A DNA stretch of 64,000 bases from Sordaria brevicollis (taxonomy: Eukaryota > Ascomycota > Sordariomycetes > Sordariales > Sordariaceae), in assembly GCA_033439795.1 (NCBI GenBank), contig JAUTDP010000004.1, forward strand, positions 4,030,001 to 4,094,000, read 5' to 3'. The notes under the pieces are model-generated. The model saw only the letters and a program-made list of their open reading frames with translations, was not told the origin of the DNA and made no database searches. Every line of letters begins with the position of its first letter. Within the stretch, counting starts at the first letter, position 1. Positions 11,316 through 22,910 of the stretch are shown here, piece by piece. The position numbers were made by a program, and so were the translations under genes.

Positions 11316-12675
11316 GTCATCTACTTGCTGGAAAATGTGTTCGAGCGTTTGCATCGGTTGGTTAAAATGGTTATAGAAGCAGGCTCATTTTTGAACAACA
11401 TGTTAGTCACCCAATATCTGAAGATAGAGAAGATACCCTTTTGTTACTCTCACAGTGATCAAAATGTGCAGGTTAGGTCGATGCATCAAAAGTTCACTAT
11501 CATATCAAATCTTTGGGTCTCCGAAATGTCATCCTTACCCCATGGAAAATAAAACCCAGGACAAAAAGTTCCTGGGATCAGATGTCTCATAGGGAGAGCT
11601 GACGCAAGGGATACCACTGGATCAGTGATGGACGGCAGTGGAGACGCCTGAGATGAGATATACCCGAGAGAACGTACAATTGGTGGTACAGCGTGCAACG
11701 TGAGATGATGCCGATTGTCGAGTGTATCACAATTGGTGGCATCATCAGCATCGAGTCCAGAGTTCAGAAGTCGAGGCCCCATATCAGCGGCTCGGGAAGT
11801 CTACCATCGCCATCCCAATGTTGTCAACGAAGGCTGACAGAAGAACCTCGCAACCAAGGAAGATGGAGTCTGTCGTTTACGGCGGAAGGTTTTCGGGTCG
11901 ATACGACCCATGACGAACTGGATTCCGAGGACACGGACTCGGATGCGGTGCTGCGATTGATCGGCCGAGTGACCGTGTGTTGGTTCGTCCGATATTTTCA
12001 TCAGATCATCAGCTTCGACTCCTTCAAAAGGGTCGAGTTTCTTCTCCTCTTCACCACACATCTTCATAACGACAAAGAATATGTCGAACATGAGAGGAAC
12101 CAGTTATATTGAACGCGTCAATGGCGTTTAGTTTCACCAACTTTTGATTTCGGCTACACCGAATTCTAAGACACCACCAGGATATCGCTATGACCGCATC
12201 TCCAATATGCACAGGTGTGCACGTTTCTCCCCTTACAGACACAAGCGCCTTGAGACCGTTTGTGGCGCTAGGACACTTGACGGTTTCACCGATCTGGGAC
12301 GAACAAGATCAACCGACATTTCGTCGTCCGATGACAGCTGGTGCGGTGCTTCACGAAGTAATCACACACGCCCGGGCATGAACGAAGAGCCCCTCTCCGC
12401 AGAGTCCGCGTTGCATTCCTGTGGTTACCAGCATACAGAAACTCAAGCAACATGCCAGGCTTTTCTGTATTCCAGACGTGTCCCAGAGTCGGGGTACTTG
12501 GACCACAACCACGCGTTGGAATGGAAAGGGTTTAGCACCACTCTCCTTCCTCGCTGCTTCTCTCTGTTACCTACTGCATCTCGTCTGGCTTGCTCGTATC
12601 GCATCCGGACATCGCAAATTGATGGATGGAGTCCAAGTTTACACACCATATCCCCACGTTTTCTTGCCAAGTATA
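11316..12675. other. Intergenic between Prp22 and GH76 genes
   Basis: Only one frame here looks protein-like: a minus-strand ORF at 12091-11801 (96 codons, ATG start) with an acidic middle. It has no recognised domain or intron support, so it is not called as a gene. The rest is the 3' flank of Prp22 and the promoter of the GH76 gene. Confidence 0.45.
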
Positions 12676-14417
12676 ATGCGTTTTATTTCTGTCACAGCTT
12701 CTCTTTTGGTCGCCCGCCAAGCAAGGGCAGCTCTTCGAGTTGACCTAAACTCCGCAGGTAGGTACTTTAGCTTACCAGTCTCCTGTTCCTCCATAGACAC
12801 GACCAACTTGACCACATCCAAATTACTAACCGCACCCGCTCTACTCACTTCCAGATTCCATCAAAGAAGCAGCCTCCCTCGTCGCCGCCGACCTCCTAAC
12901 CTACTACCATGGCGACGAACCCGGCCAAACACCGGGTATTCTCCCCGGTCCTCCCCCCGCCGGCGACTACTACTGGTGGGAATCCGGCGCCCTCTGGGGC
13001 ACTCTGATAGACTACTGGCACTACACGGGCGACTCAACCTACAACGAGCTCATCACCTCCTCCATGCTCTTCCACACGGGCCCACCGCTCAACGCTTACA
13101 TGCCCGAGAACTACACCATCTCGATGGGCAACGACGACCAAGGGTTCTGGGGCCTATCAGCCATGCTAGCAGCCGAGACAGGCTTTCCCGATCCTCCACC
13201 GAACAAACCACAGTGGTTACAACTCGCCCAGGCGGTTTTCCACACGCAAGCAGACCCGGAGAGACACGATACCGTCTGCGGCGGTGGACTAAGGTGGCAG
13301 ATACCCATGGCGAATGTGGGCTACGATTACAAGAACTCGATCAGCAACGGCATCTTCTTTAACCTCGGGGCACGATTGGCGAGGTACACGGGCAACGAGA
13401 CGTACGCTCAGCATGCGAGAGAAACATGGGATTGGATGATTGCAGTCGGCCTAATGACGGAGGACGGCGACGTCTACGATGGGGCGCACACGGGTGTGAA
13501 TTGTACGGACGTTTTCAAGGCTCAGTTTTCGTATAACGCTGCTGTTTTTCTTCAAGGAGCGGCGTTTATGTATAGCTTCGTAAGCCCCCTTCTTTCCCCT
13601 CCGCCATCCACCCTTTATCCCACCCCAGAACAAGTGTGCTAACATAACCTTCCCAACGTCACAGACCCAAGGCGAAGAACAACTCCTCTGGCAATCCCGG
13701 GTCCAATCCCTTCTCGACCGAACCATATCCTTCTTCTTCCGCATCGGCCCCATCATCGAACTCTCGTGCGAAACTCCCACAGCCATCATTTGCAAAACCG
13801 ACATGTTATCCTTCAAGGGTTACACCCACCGGTGGATGGCATCCACCGCCCAACTTGCCCCTTTTACGCACGACACCATCATGCGCGTCTTACGCAACTC
13901 CACAACGGCAGCTGTTAACTCGTGCCAAGGTCCCTTGCACAACGGTCGAGCGTGCGGTTTCCGCTGGACGACGGGGGGTTATGATGGGTTAACCGGGGCC
14001 GGGCAGGAGATGAGTGTTCTGGCGGCGTTGTCGTCGTTGTTGGTGGATTTTGCTGATGACCAGACCAGAAGGAAAGGAGGGCCGTTGACGGGGGAGACGG
14101 GCGGGACTAGTAAAGGAGATCCGCATGCTGGGACGGGGAAGGGGGCCGAGGCGGGGGATCCGAACAAGGTGCAGAGGGAGATGACGGGGGGTGATACGGC
14201 TGGGGCGTGGCTGTTGACGGTGTTTACGCTGGGGACGATGGTGGCGGCGTTTGTGCTGATGGGGACGGGGTGGTTTGAGGATCGGGAGGGGTTGGATGCT
14301 GCTGCTGCTAAGGTTGCGGAGAATAATAAGAGTGGGCAGGAGGAGGAGGAGGAGGAGAGGAAGTTGGGGGTTTGGTATAAGATTGTGAGGGAGGTGGTTT
14401 TTAGGCATCAGGGCTAA
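12676..14417 (+). CDS. GH76 family mannan endo-1,6-alpha-mannosidase-like protein (Dfg5/Dcw1 type)
   Basis: Three exons: 12676-12757, 12855-13579, 13665-14417 (introns 97 and 85 nt, phases 1 and 0), giving 519 residues. A signal peptide (MRFISVTASLLVARQARA) comes first, and the first intron falls just after it. The block around residue 121 (GNDDQGFWGLSAMLAAE) carries the tandem Asp pair that is the catalytic signature of GH76. Other conserved pieces are GDYYWWESGALWGTL and GLRWQIP. The C-terminus has a Gly/Thr-rich spacer and one membrane segment (about 450-473, AWLLTVFTLGTMVAAFVLM), then a charged tail. Known for Dfg5/Dcw1: attachment of GPI-anchored glycoproteins to wall glucan through N-linked mannan, on the outer cell surface. 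Here the C-terminal anchor is a membrane helix with a following cytosolic tail, not a classical GPI signal. Confidence 0.9.
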
Positions 14418-15076
14418 GATCTTGTTTTGTGGTTGTAGTTGGGTTGCTAAATGCATGCCTACCTACCATACAAGGGAGGAAAAACTTGGACAGTTTAACT
14501 GCTGTTGAGATTTGGAAAGAGAAGCACACGTTCCGACGAATCAATAAGGCTGGTTTTCTGTTCAGGGCAAACCCAGAAGTTCTTCTTAAACGCATAGTGA
14601 TAGTGCCTGAAGTTGTGCTATAGTTGCCCTTAGGATGAATACCATGTTCGGTCTGTCTTACGAGGCCGTTCGGGTGCTATTGGTGTGCTCCACAAAAGGC
14701 TGCCCGCCCCTGGATGGGAAGATTGGCCAAGCACCATAATGATCATTGGACACTGCACAATAACACACCCTTTCTGAGTGATATTTGTCCATGTTTGATA
14801 TGAAAAAGGTTATAGGCAATGAAAAAGCCGTTTTTGGACCCACCATGCTATTTCTCTTCTCCAGTTTACTTACTGAGACGGATAATGGAGTAGCGACAGA
14901 CGTGCGAGGCCCCCGTCGATGTAAGGAAAGGAACCCGTGATTGATCCTAATCGGCACAGTAATTCTCGTTCTTCTTTGTCTTGATGTTTCTAGTATTCCT
15001 TTCATACTACAAAAAAGTAAGAGGAAGTGTGCTATACACAGAAATATTCACTTTCCTCTTCCAATGTGGGACATGA
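14418..15076. other. Intergenic between converging genes
   Basis: 3' flanks of the GH76 gene and of the minus-strand orphan; I see nothing else in it. Confidence 0.5.
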
Positions 15077-17535
15077 CTATTCTGGAAGATCTTGTTCCGG
15101 AAGACCAACATCATCGTCCTCCAAGTCTTCGTCCACCCAATCATCAAAGTCCTCTGAGTCTTCGCTCAACCAACTATGAACGCCCTCCAAGTTTTCGTTC
15201 ACCCCTTCATGGCCGTCCTCCGATTCATCCTTCACCCACTCATGAATCTCGATGCTGTTCCTTTGCCGTGCAGTGAACCACCAGTTGAGTCTGCCCTTCA
15301 GCGGGTAGCACTTCATATCGACGCCGGGGAAGCGGGGACAACCGTCCAAAGAATACTGTGGGTATTCATCATGTGCTCCGCTCTCGTAATCGGCCTCCGA
15401 CACGAAATGGATACTCGGCGTATCAAAGCCCGGGAGTAAATCAGACTCCAGACAAATGAGCTTGGGTTTGATGACCATCTCTTCTGCGAGCTTGGAACGG
15501 TCCTCGAGACGAATCTCTCCTACCGCGCGGGAGCCGCCGTTTTCGTAGTGAAGGATGACTCCCGAACAGATGCGTCGTTTGGGGTTCTTCACTTTCGTGG
15601 GGTAGTAGAACATTTGGACGGCGACGACGCCACCAAGGGGAGCGTGGGTGTAATAGCGGAGATCCTCCTTGTCGTCGAAGCTGAAGAGGCCGTAGGGCCA
15701 CAGATGATGAAGCGTCCCCGTCCATCCTTCCCATTCGGGTTTCGGCGGAGGAGGATGCCGATAGCCTGCCAACATATCCAGCCATTTCATCTTGCCTGGA
15801 ATTCCGTAGAGCAGAGCTGTTGGATTTCGATGGCCCCAAAAGAATTCTTCTCGGTCGAAGAAGTCTCCTTCATCCTCGTCAGGGCCTTCCCAATCGGGGT
15901 CGTCATCATGGGAATCGTGGCAAGGTAGGCCAATGACAGTTTCGCCGGACAGACGTTTCTTGACCTGTGATGGTGTTAATGTGTCACTTGAGAGATGGAA
16001 TTTGAAAAGTTGGGAGGGTGGTGGGGAAGGCAATCATGTGCTCAAGTATGGAATGAATGAAGAGAGTGAAGTTAAGGCAGCAAAAGGGATAATCAGGGGG
16101 GGGGGGGGAAACGTACCACTACCACAAAAGCATTCCCATAGATCCCCACACCTATTCCAAGGATAGTATCTTCCTTACTGACAGGGAGAAAGAAGCAGGC
16201 TTCCTGCTTGTTATATGGGCCCATGACCTTGGGGCAATTCATCTCGATGTAATCGCCGCGATGAGGGTGGATTGCCACAAGATCCGTGCCGCGGTATACA
16301 AACGTGAGGCCCGTGATGGAGTTGAGACTGATATAATACCCTGTCGACATGACCTTGATAGACTCCTCGTGGAACAGGTAATCACAATTGGTCAAGTCCG
16401 GGGGAGTGGGCGTGTTCCAAATACGCGGTAGGAAGGGCAGCTTGACGCCATACTTGTTGGTCATGTATGGATCGTCGGCATCAAATCCGAGTCGCAAAAG
16501 GCCGTTTTTGCAGTAGGCCCATCTGCGCGAAAACTCGCCCATTCTTCTGTCCAAGGCATATTTGGTGCGTTTTGTGCCCAAGAGAACGTAGGCAAATCTA
16601 GGGTTGTCCTTTTGCGGCTCTTCGACCTGCGGTCGCTGGCCTAGTCGCTCAATCTCTCGGATTCCATCTACGTCGAAAGTAAGACGGAGAACGTCGTCTG
16701 GGCCACTGGGTCCCACCTCCACTATCTCTTCGCCCCTTTTCCAGTGCAATATGTGACGGATTTGGACTTCTTGCTCAGGAAAGATTGGAAGGTTGGCCAG
16801 TGATGATGCAACTGTCAGAGCAGCGACAGCCCTCCAAAACAGAGTATTTTTCTGTGAATAGGAGCGGATTCGTTCGACCAATTCGGCGGGGAGGTCGCTG
16901 AGTTGGGGAACGCCAATAACTGAAGCAACCTGCTTGACGGCTTCAGGGCTTATGAGATATGGGCTTCGAAGGGAGAGAGATTTTGGAGGTTGGAAGCCTT
17001 GTGGCCACGGATTTCTAGCCACAGCCAGTTCCCAGATGCGTTCGCACGTCTGGCGGGGAGGGAGCGAGCATGACTGTTTCGCGATCATGAAGCAATCCTT
17101 ATGTACCGCCGTGGCCACACGATTTCTTTCGGGATCTGAGCCATGTTGACGGCATCCTTTTTCTGTGAGAAAGCGGTGGATGCGCCGATAGCACCACAGG
17201 GAGCACAGGTAACAGAGATCTATTTCTGTTTTCTCGCCATCGAGGTATGCCTCCACGTTGTGCAAATAAGCCTTTGGAAAAGCAAGTGTACCAGTGCGAC
17301 CTTGATACACCATGCTCTTCCGACACCCAATCACTATACCTCAGTCAGTGGAAGCTCCCACATGGGCAACGCAGGAAAAGAGAGCTTTACAAACAATTAC
17401 GGGGGTTTCTCGAGCGATGGTCTCGGTACACACCCCGCAGCGCGACCCAAGCTCAGTGATATACCATGGCGCATCCGAGTCATCCGTGTCGATGTCGCCG
17501 TCCATTACGACGGCGGTGTCCGTGCAGGTTGTCAT
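15077..17535 (-). CDS. F-box-like protein of unknown function with N-terminal Cys/His pattern (orphan of Sordariales type)
   Basis: Three exons: 17535-17391, 17333-16117, 15964-15077, giving 749 residues. Intron 1 (57 nt, phase 1) ends at TATAG; an alternative acceptor 6 nt upstream keeps the frame, so that junction is uncertain. Intron 2 (152 nt, phase 0) has a clear TTAAC branch. The N-terminus holds a Cys/His pattern (CGVC at about 33, CYLCSLWC at 89, ATAVHKDCF at about 122) that could bind zinc. It is followed by an F-box-like segment LSDLPAELVERI (193-204) and the helix FWRAVAALTVA. The long C-terminal part has no domain I recognise and ends in a strongly acidic tail (about 700-749). An adaptor role for ubiquitin ligase is only a guess from the F-box-like segment. 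Intron 2 begins with a run of 12 C just after its donor site. Confidence 0.75.
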
Positions 17536-18554
17536 GCGGCGGTGATATTTGGACTCGCGTTAAGAGAGAGGTTTTCTGGTAAAGATGAAATTTTGTATGT
17601 TTCAAGTGACAACTGGTCCTTGTAAGTGAATGCAGTCGCCTGCGCGCATCTGGCGGTCGGACCGGCAAAGGGATTCCCGGGCAGGCAGACTCCACATGTT
17701 GGACGTGAATCGTTTGAAGTTGCGGTTCACTTTTAATTATTGTTGATCGATGAATGGAGATGAAATATGTTTTGGCTGTCGAGTCTATATATTGTCAAGA
17801 CGACGGGATGCCTGCAGATCCTTTGCGGGATTAACCCGTCTTAATTTCGTGGTTTGTCCTCGGATTGTACAGTAACTGATCTGCGCACACCGTAGCACAC
17901 TTTGAGATAGTATGTTAACATGCTGCTCAGTAACTACAGACTCCCTTTGTTATCCGGCAAAGTACATCTAATTTGGTGAAAGATTCCTGGGTTCTTATGG
18001 GAGACTGCCACATCAAAGATCTCATGGTCAAAGAATGGATGAGCATTAAGACTGAACAGAGGTCACGAATTGTTCTGGTTTAATGTACATGGCGGACGAC
18101 CATCCACTATTCTTCTAGAGATGCCTGCAAGTCCAAGTGGAGGGATAGAATAACACACAATCCAAATGAGCAACTCCGCTTCAGCGGTAGAGATGAGTTA
18201 AGTAGTTCAAGCAAGTTCAAGCAAGTACTTGCAAGTCAGCAACAAGTACAGGGCCTTGCTTGCTTGACTGACTTGCCCGCCTCCGGCAAAATTCTTAATT
18301 CGGGCTTGGTATGAGAATGCTAAAATTTCGCCCCGAAAAGTTCGACTCGTCCTCATATTTAGGGCGATAAAAAATGATAAGTATTTTCAAGCAAGTACAA
18401 GCAAGTTCGACCAAGCGAGCAAGTATATATATGCTATTGGTTGACTTGACTTGCTTCCAGCGCTGCTTTGCTTTCCACGTTTTTACTGTCCACGATTAGG
18501 TCCATGCAATTCAACCTCATTATTGCCAACACTTCTTTCTTTGTGACGATAGTC
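17536..18554. other. Intergenic with a cluster of CAAGCAAGT-type repeats
   Basis: No coding segment seen. The right half (18205-18457) holds the short-repeat cluster listed separately; the left half is AT-leaning unique-looking sequence. Confidence 0.5.
18205..18457. repeat. Two clusters of CAAGCAAGT words flanking a 110-bp core, possible degenerate miniature element
   Basis: The left cluster (18205-18275) has TTCAAGCAAG twice in tandem, the 10-bp palindrome CAAGTACTTG and inverted copies (TTGCTTGCTTGACTGACTTG). The right cluster (18386-18457) has TTCAAGCAAGTACAAGCAAG and ends in TTGACTTGACTTGCTT. The same word thus occurs in both orientations on both sides of a different middle. This is what eroded terminal repeats of a small DNA element would look like, but I see no clear target-site duplication. 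Confidence 0.45.
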
Positions 18555-19226
18555 TTAGATCCAGCCAGAGGCTGGGCCGCACCAGTAACTGCGAATCTTG
18601 TTCGTCGGGTCCTGGGTGCAGTTCTCCGGGATGTAAGGCACGTTGCCAATTCCAGAATTGGTGAGATCAAAGTAACCGCAGTCATTCGGTTCCTTGGTGA
18701 GGCAGCTTGGGGTACTAGTGGTAATCGGGCAAGAACATGTCAGTTTTCCTAATTCCAATGTGCTTGAGAAGGAGCATAGGGTGGGTAAGATAACATGAAA
18801 GTAGGGTTCTCTTACTAGAAGTAGCGGCAATGAACTCCCTTATCAGGAGCAACAGAGGAGACTCCTTTGTCCAGTTGGACTAGGCATAGTGGAAACGAAC
18901 ATGTGGTTAGTGACACTCGACATACCGAGACCTGGATTGATGGCGCCTAGATTCGGTGTGGACTAGTGTATGTGCGTTGACTTACCGCACTGGTTCTCAG
19001 AACTCGACGAGTGAATGCAGTCCCCCAAAAAGGAGGGACCCTCACAGAGAAAAGTGCCGTACTGTGCAACTGTCTTTCCATTCAATTTCTCGCCAGTAAT
19101 CTGGTCAATGGTGTCGGGTCCCTTTCCAGCGCCAGGAATGTGCGTGTGGTCGTTGTCGCTGACAAGAGGAAGGGCCGTGGTGGCCTTGAGGGCGGCCACA
19201 ACTGTGAGGAACGAGGTGAGCTGCAT
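18555..19226 (-). CDS. Small secreted cysteine-rich protein (8 Cys), unknown function
   Basis: Three exons: 19226-18986, 18879-18816, 18714-18555 (introns 106 and 101 nt, phases 1 and 2, both with good GTAAG donors and TAG acceptors), giving 154 residues. A signal peptide of about 19 residues (MQLTSFLTVVAALKATTALP) precedes a mature part with exactly eight cysteines: three in exon 1, one in exon 2 and four in exon 3. The last four sit in PSC, NDC, ENC and YWC. The even number and the signal peptide suggest a disulfide-stabilised extracellular protein. I do not recognise a family, so an effector-like, antimicrobial or wall role would be speculation. It is flanked on its 3' side by the CAAGCAAGT repeat cluster and by a 2.1-kb gene-free promoter region. 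Confidence 0.8.
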
Positions 19227-21339
19227 GATGAATGGCCAGGACTTCCAGGTTCTTTCACTTCGGTAGGTTTTGATTTGGCTAGTCCAGATTGTGAAGAATC
19301 CAAAACTAAGACTCAAGTGTGAAGGGGATGCTTCCCTTAAGTTCTTATACCTCTTTTTCTCATTCAACCGGGTTTTAGGCTCAATATCGCTGCCTCTCGT
19401 TCTATGACGGAAAGGTCTTGCAGACATCATGGTATACCATCATCATCATGTTGATAACCTCTTTCCATGATAGGAAAGCTGAGTTTGCGCTTGAGACCCT
19501 CGTGATCTTGGAACGATGAGTAAGTCCACAGCCATAGAAATCAGTTAATTTGTTCTTTTGCTCACATCAGCTCAAGTAAACAAGGACAGATCAACCGAAA
19601 TTTCTGATGCAATAGAGCTAATGAACCTCAAGACTATCAGTCAACATTTCTCTCGAGCAACCCCTGTTCTCTGGGCTTGTCGGTAAAGGACATCCGGTTG
19701 CTCTCTGCACCATCAACCCGTAACATGACAAGGAAGGCTATCACAGGAACAAATAGACACCGTTAAGTAAGCAAGTCAATATGGTTACACACAACGCAAA
19801 ACAGTAAGCAGCACGCATGCGAACCATATGTAGCGTACCTTTACGAAGTCCGAATATTGACAGTTTGTTACTTATTTTGGTTTCTTCGTAGCAAAGCCCT
19901 TGACTTATAGCCATGAAGGGGTGGCTAGTTGTGTTCCTGGTCGGTGCCATGGAGAATTTAGTTTTGAATCTCTTGCTTTTCGTCATCAGTTGAGTTGGCC
20001 AGACACCTGGTATCTAGGAGCAACATGAAGAAAATGACTTCGCCGAAGCTTATTTAAGGCGGAGTTGCGAAGCATGTGTGGGCGGGTGCCTGGTCGCCCG
20101 TATTCCCAACAGTCCCAATGATTCCTGGACGCAAGATTCGAATCGGAGTGTAAACGAATCCCAGCCAAAACATCGGCATACATCTTAACAGGGAAAGCAC
20201 ATCTGGGTCTCGACTTCTTTTGAGCTTTCACAAACCCGAGAAATAGACGATTACCTATTGCCTCGGACTTCACAGCAACGAGAGGACCCTTGGTCTTCAT
20301 TCTTCAATGATTGCCGAGAGAACAATACATTGTGGCTTCCATTGCAGTCGAGAGAGTGAAAACTCTTTGTTCATTGTCTACTCACAACAATGAGCAAGAA
20401 GTAAAAGTCTCTTCGGAGTTTTCTTTGTCCAATTCCCATCCATCTCGAGGATTCTCATCGAGACTTTCCCATCGGGTGGGTGTGAGTATGTTGCTGAGTG
20501 TTCCTGAGATCCATCAATGTGTCAGCTCCCATGGTATCCCAAGACGAGCAGATGTGCTGCTGACAGCTGTAGCCAAATGGGCCTCAGGAGCACCGTAAGA
20601 AGAAGTGAAGACAGAAAGTACACAGAAAGTCCATAGTCGGGACTAATAAAGGCAGGCGATTTACCTCATCCGCACCCCACCCAGCTTCAGAAGTCGAGAT
20701 TCAAATAAGGCTTGGCTCTGTAAACATGCTCGCTATGATACTGCCTCAACTCAACCTTAGCTGCCCCGACACAACAAGGCCTTCAACTTCGGCGCCGACG
20801 CGAGCCATGAAGTCTTCAGTAGCTTCCGTCTAAAAATATCGACGGTAGTCAAGCCTCTTTGTCTTCGCTTCCACCACAGCACAATGTTTCCATTGTCCTC
20901 ATTGTAGCAAGCTCTCGACAAGCCAATTGACAAAACAACAAAGAAATAAGCTTAAAGCACAAAGGACTAGAACATGTCCGTATAAATCTTATAGATGCCG
21001 TCAACGCATAAGGAGGGCTCCCGCCCCTGGAAACTGAACAGCATCATTGATTGTCAAATTTCTTGTTTTTGTTTTTCACAAGAAGATGAAGAGCAGGGCA
21101 TTGTTTGAACAGTAACAAGAACAGAAGCCAGAACCATATCCATACGCCACACACACAGCAAGCAAGCTCCGAGTGAACAGCACCCAGTTGAGACTTGTGT
21201 GAACAGCAAACAAGCAACGAAAACACCCATACGAAGAAAGAAGGGAGCTCTCACGTTTTCCGTCCTACTGTATAGCTAGCTCTTACTAGTTCCCAAAGAG
21301 AAGAGACACCCATACCACACTACCAGACAGCCAACAGCA
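19227..21339. other. Intergenic, shared promoter region of divergent genes
   Basis: A 2.1-kb gap. One ATG-initiated minus frame (20300-19986, 104 codons) is open but has no homologous feature I can name and no splice support. I see no RNA gene. The last 300 bp before 21340 are probably the promoter and leader of the large acidic protein. Confidence 0.45.
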
Positions 21340-22873
21340 ATGGACGGCAACCAGCCTAGGCGACGAGGGCGTCCTAGAAGAGACTCCTTCATCGGCCCCA
21401 TGAACAGGCCAGCAAGGTGGGCCGATCCAACCCTCCCACGTCGTGCGACTCGCGCCCACCGGGAGGCTCTTCAAGAACAGGCCAATGGAGCCATACCCCA
21501 TATCGAGATTGGAGAAAACGGACGACCGCGGCTTTTGAACGGCGATGAGCTTCGTGCCGAGAATCTTCAACAGCTGGCCAATGGGGATGTTCCAGTTGTA
21601 GACCTTGAGGATGGTGATGGGCAAGTGGTACCTCAGCCAAATGAGGCACAACTTGCAGGACAGCAGCAACTGTCTTCAGAGCCTCAGCAAGTTCCAGAAC
21701 CACAAGTTCAAACACCACCACCACAACCAGCAGCAGCACAGCCGCAAGGCCAGAATACTCCTGCTCCCGCTCCCGCTCCCGCTCCTGCCACCTCTTCCAG
21801 TCTCCCCCCACACTCCCCAGCCGCATTTCAGGGAAACATCCACTTCCCCGTCCCACCATCCACGGACTCCGGCATCGCCGACATGAACACACCCGAGGCT
21901 GAGCAGGTACTGAACGAGCTGCAGCAGCCGCAGGTGATTTTTGACCTGAGCGAGTTCCAAAACCAAGGGCAAGAAGAAGATGGAGATGCAGATGACGAAG
22001 AGGAGGCAGAGGCAGACTCATCAGGACAGTTCAACAGTTCTCCTCCAGTGCCATTACAACAACAGCAAGCCGATAGTTCTTCTCTGATCGGGCTAACACC
22101 ACAGCAGATCGGGAGCACTCCTCAACTACCACCCCTTCCACAGCCGACGCGAGGAGGACAGGAAGAAGAAAATGTTGAACCAGCACCGGAATTATCAACC
22201 CAGTTCAACAGTTCTCCCCCGGCACCACAACAACAATCCGAGAGTTCTTCTCTCCTCGGACTACCATCACAGGGTCCCGCGGGGGAGAGTTCCCCTAAAC
22301 TACCACCCCTTCCCCAGCCGGCGACGGGAGGAGGACAGGAACAAGAGAGCGTTGGACCAGAACCAGAATCCTCTGGCCAATTCCCCAGTTCCGCCCGCTC
22401 CCCACCACGGCACCACCAGCGAATCGGTCCAGACCCATCCTGGCGACCGCGCCTGTGGCTGGACGACTGGACCGCCGTCGTCGCCGAGGACAGGGCCCCC
22501 TACGCAAACTTGTATGCCGAGCTTAACAACATCGGTGCCGAGGCTGCCAATGCTGAAGGGAACATGGACAGGAATTTAGCCGACGCGGAGGACCTGCTGT
22601 GGCGACAACGCCAGGAAGCGTTGGAGTGGATGAGTGGAAATCAGCCGGCCCCTGAGGATGGCCCGTATGTTCCCGTTGATAATGTTAATAATGTTAATAA
22701 TGAGGGCAATGGGGGGCAAGAGGAGATAAATTGGCAGGAACATCATGAGGCTGTTGAGTGGCTGGGGGAAAGTGATGGGGAAGGAGAGCAAGGTTATGCT
22801 GAAGGCCAAGGAGGACAACAGCACCACCACCAACAACCTGCTAATGAAGGGGAGGAGGACCAGCAACCTCCTA

Positions 22874-22910
<37 letters not shown>

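Noticed and set aside
20128..20165. ATTCGAATC, resembling a tRNA T-loop
   Set aside because: No matching acceptor stem, D-arm or anticodon arm at the right distances.
19986..20300. 104-codon minus ORF with ATG
   Set aside because: No domain, no splice partner and no promoter feature that I can point to.
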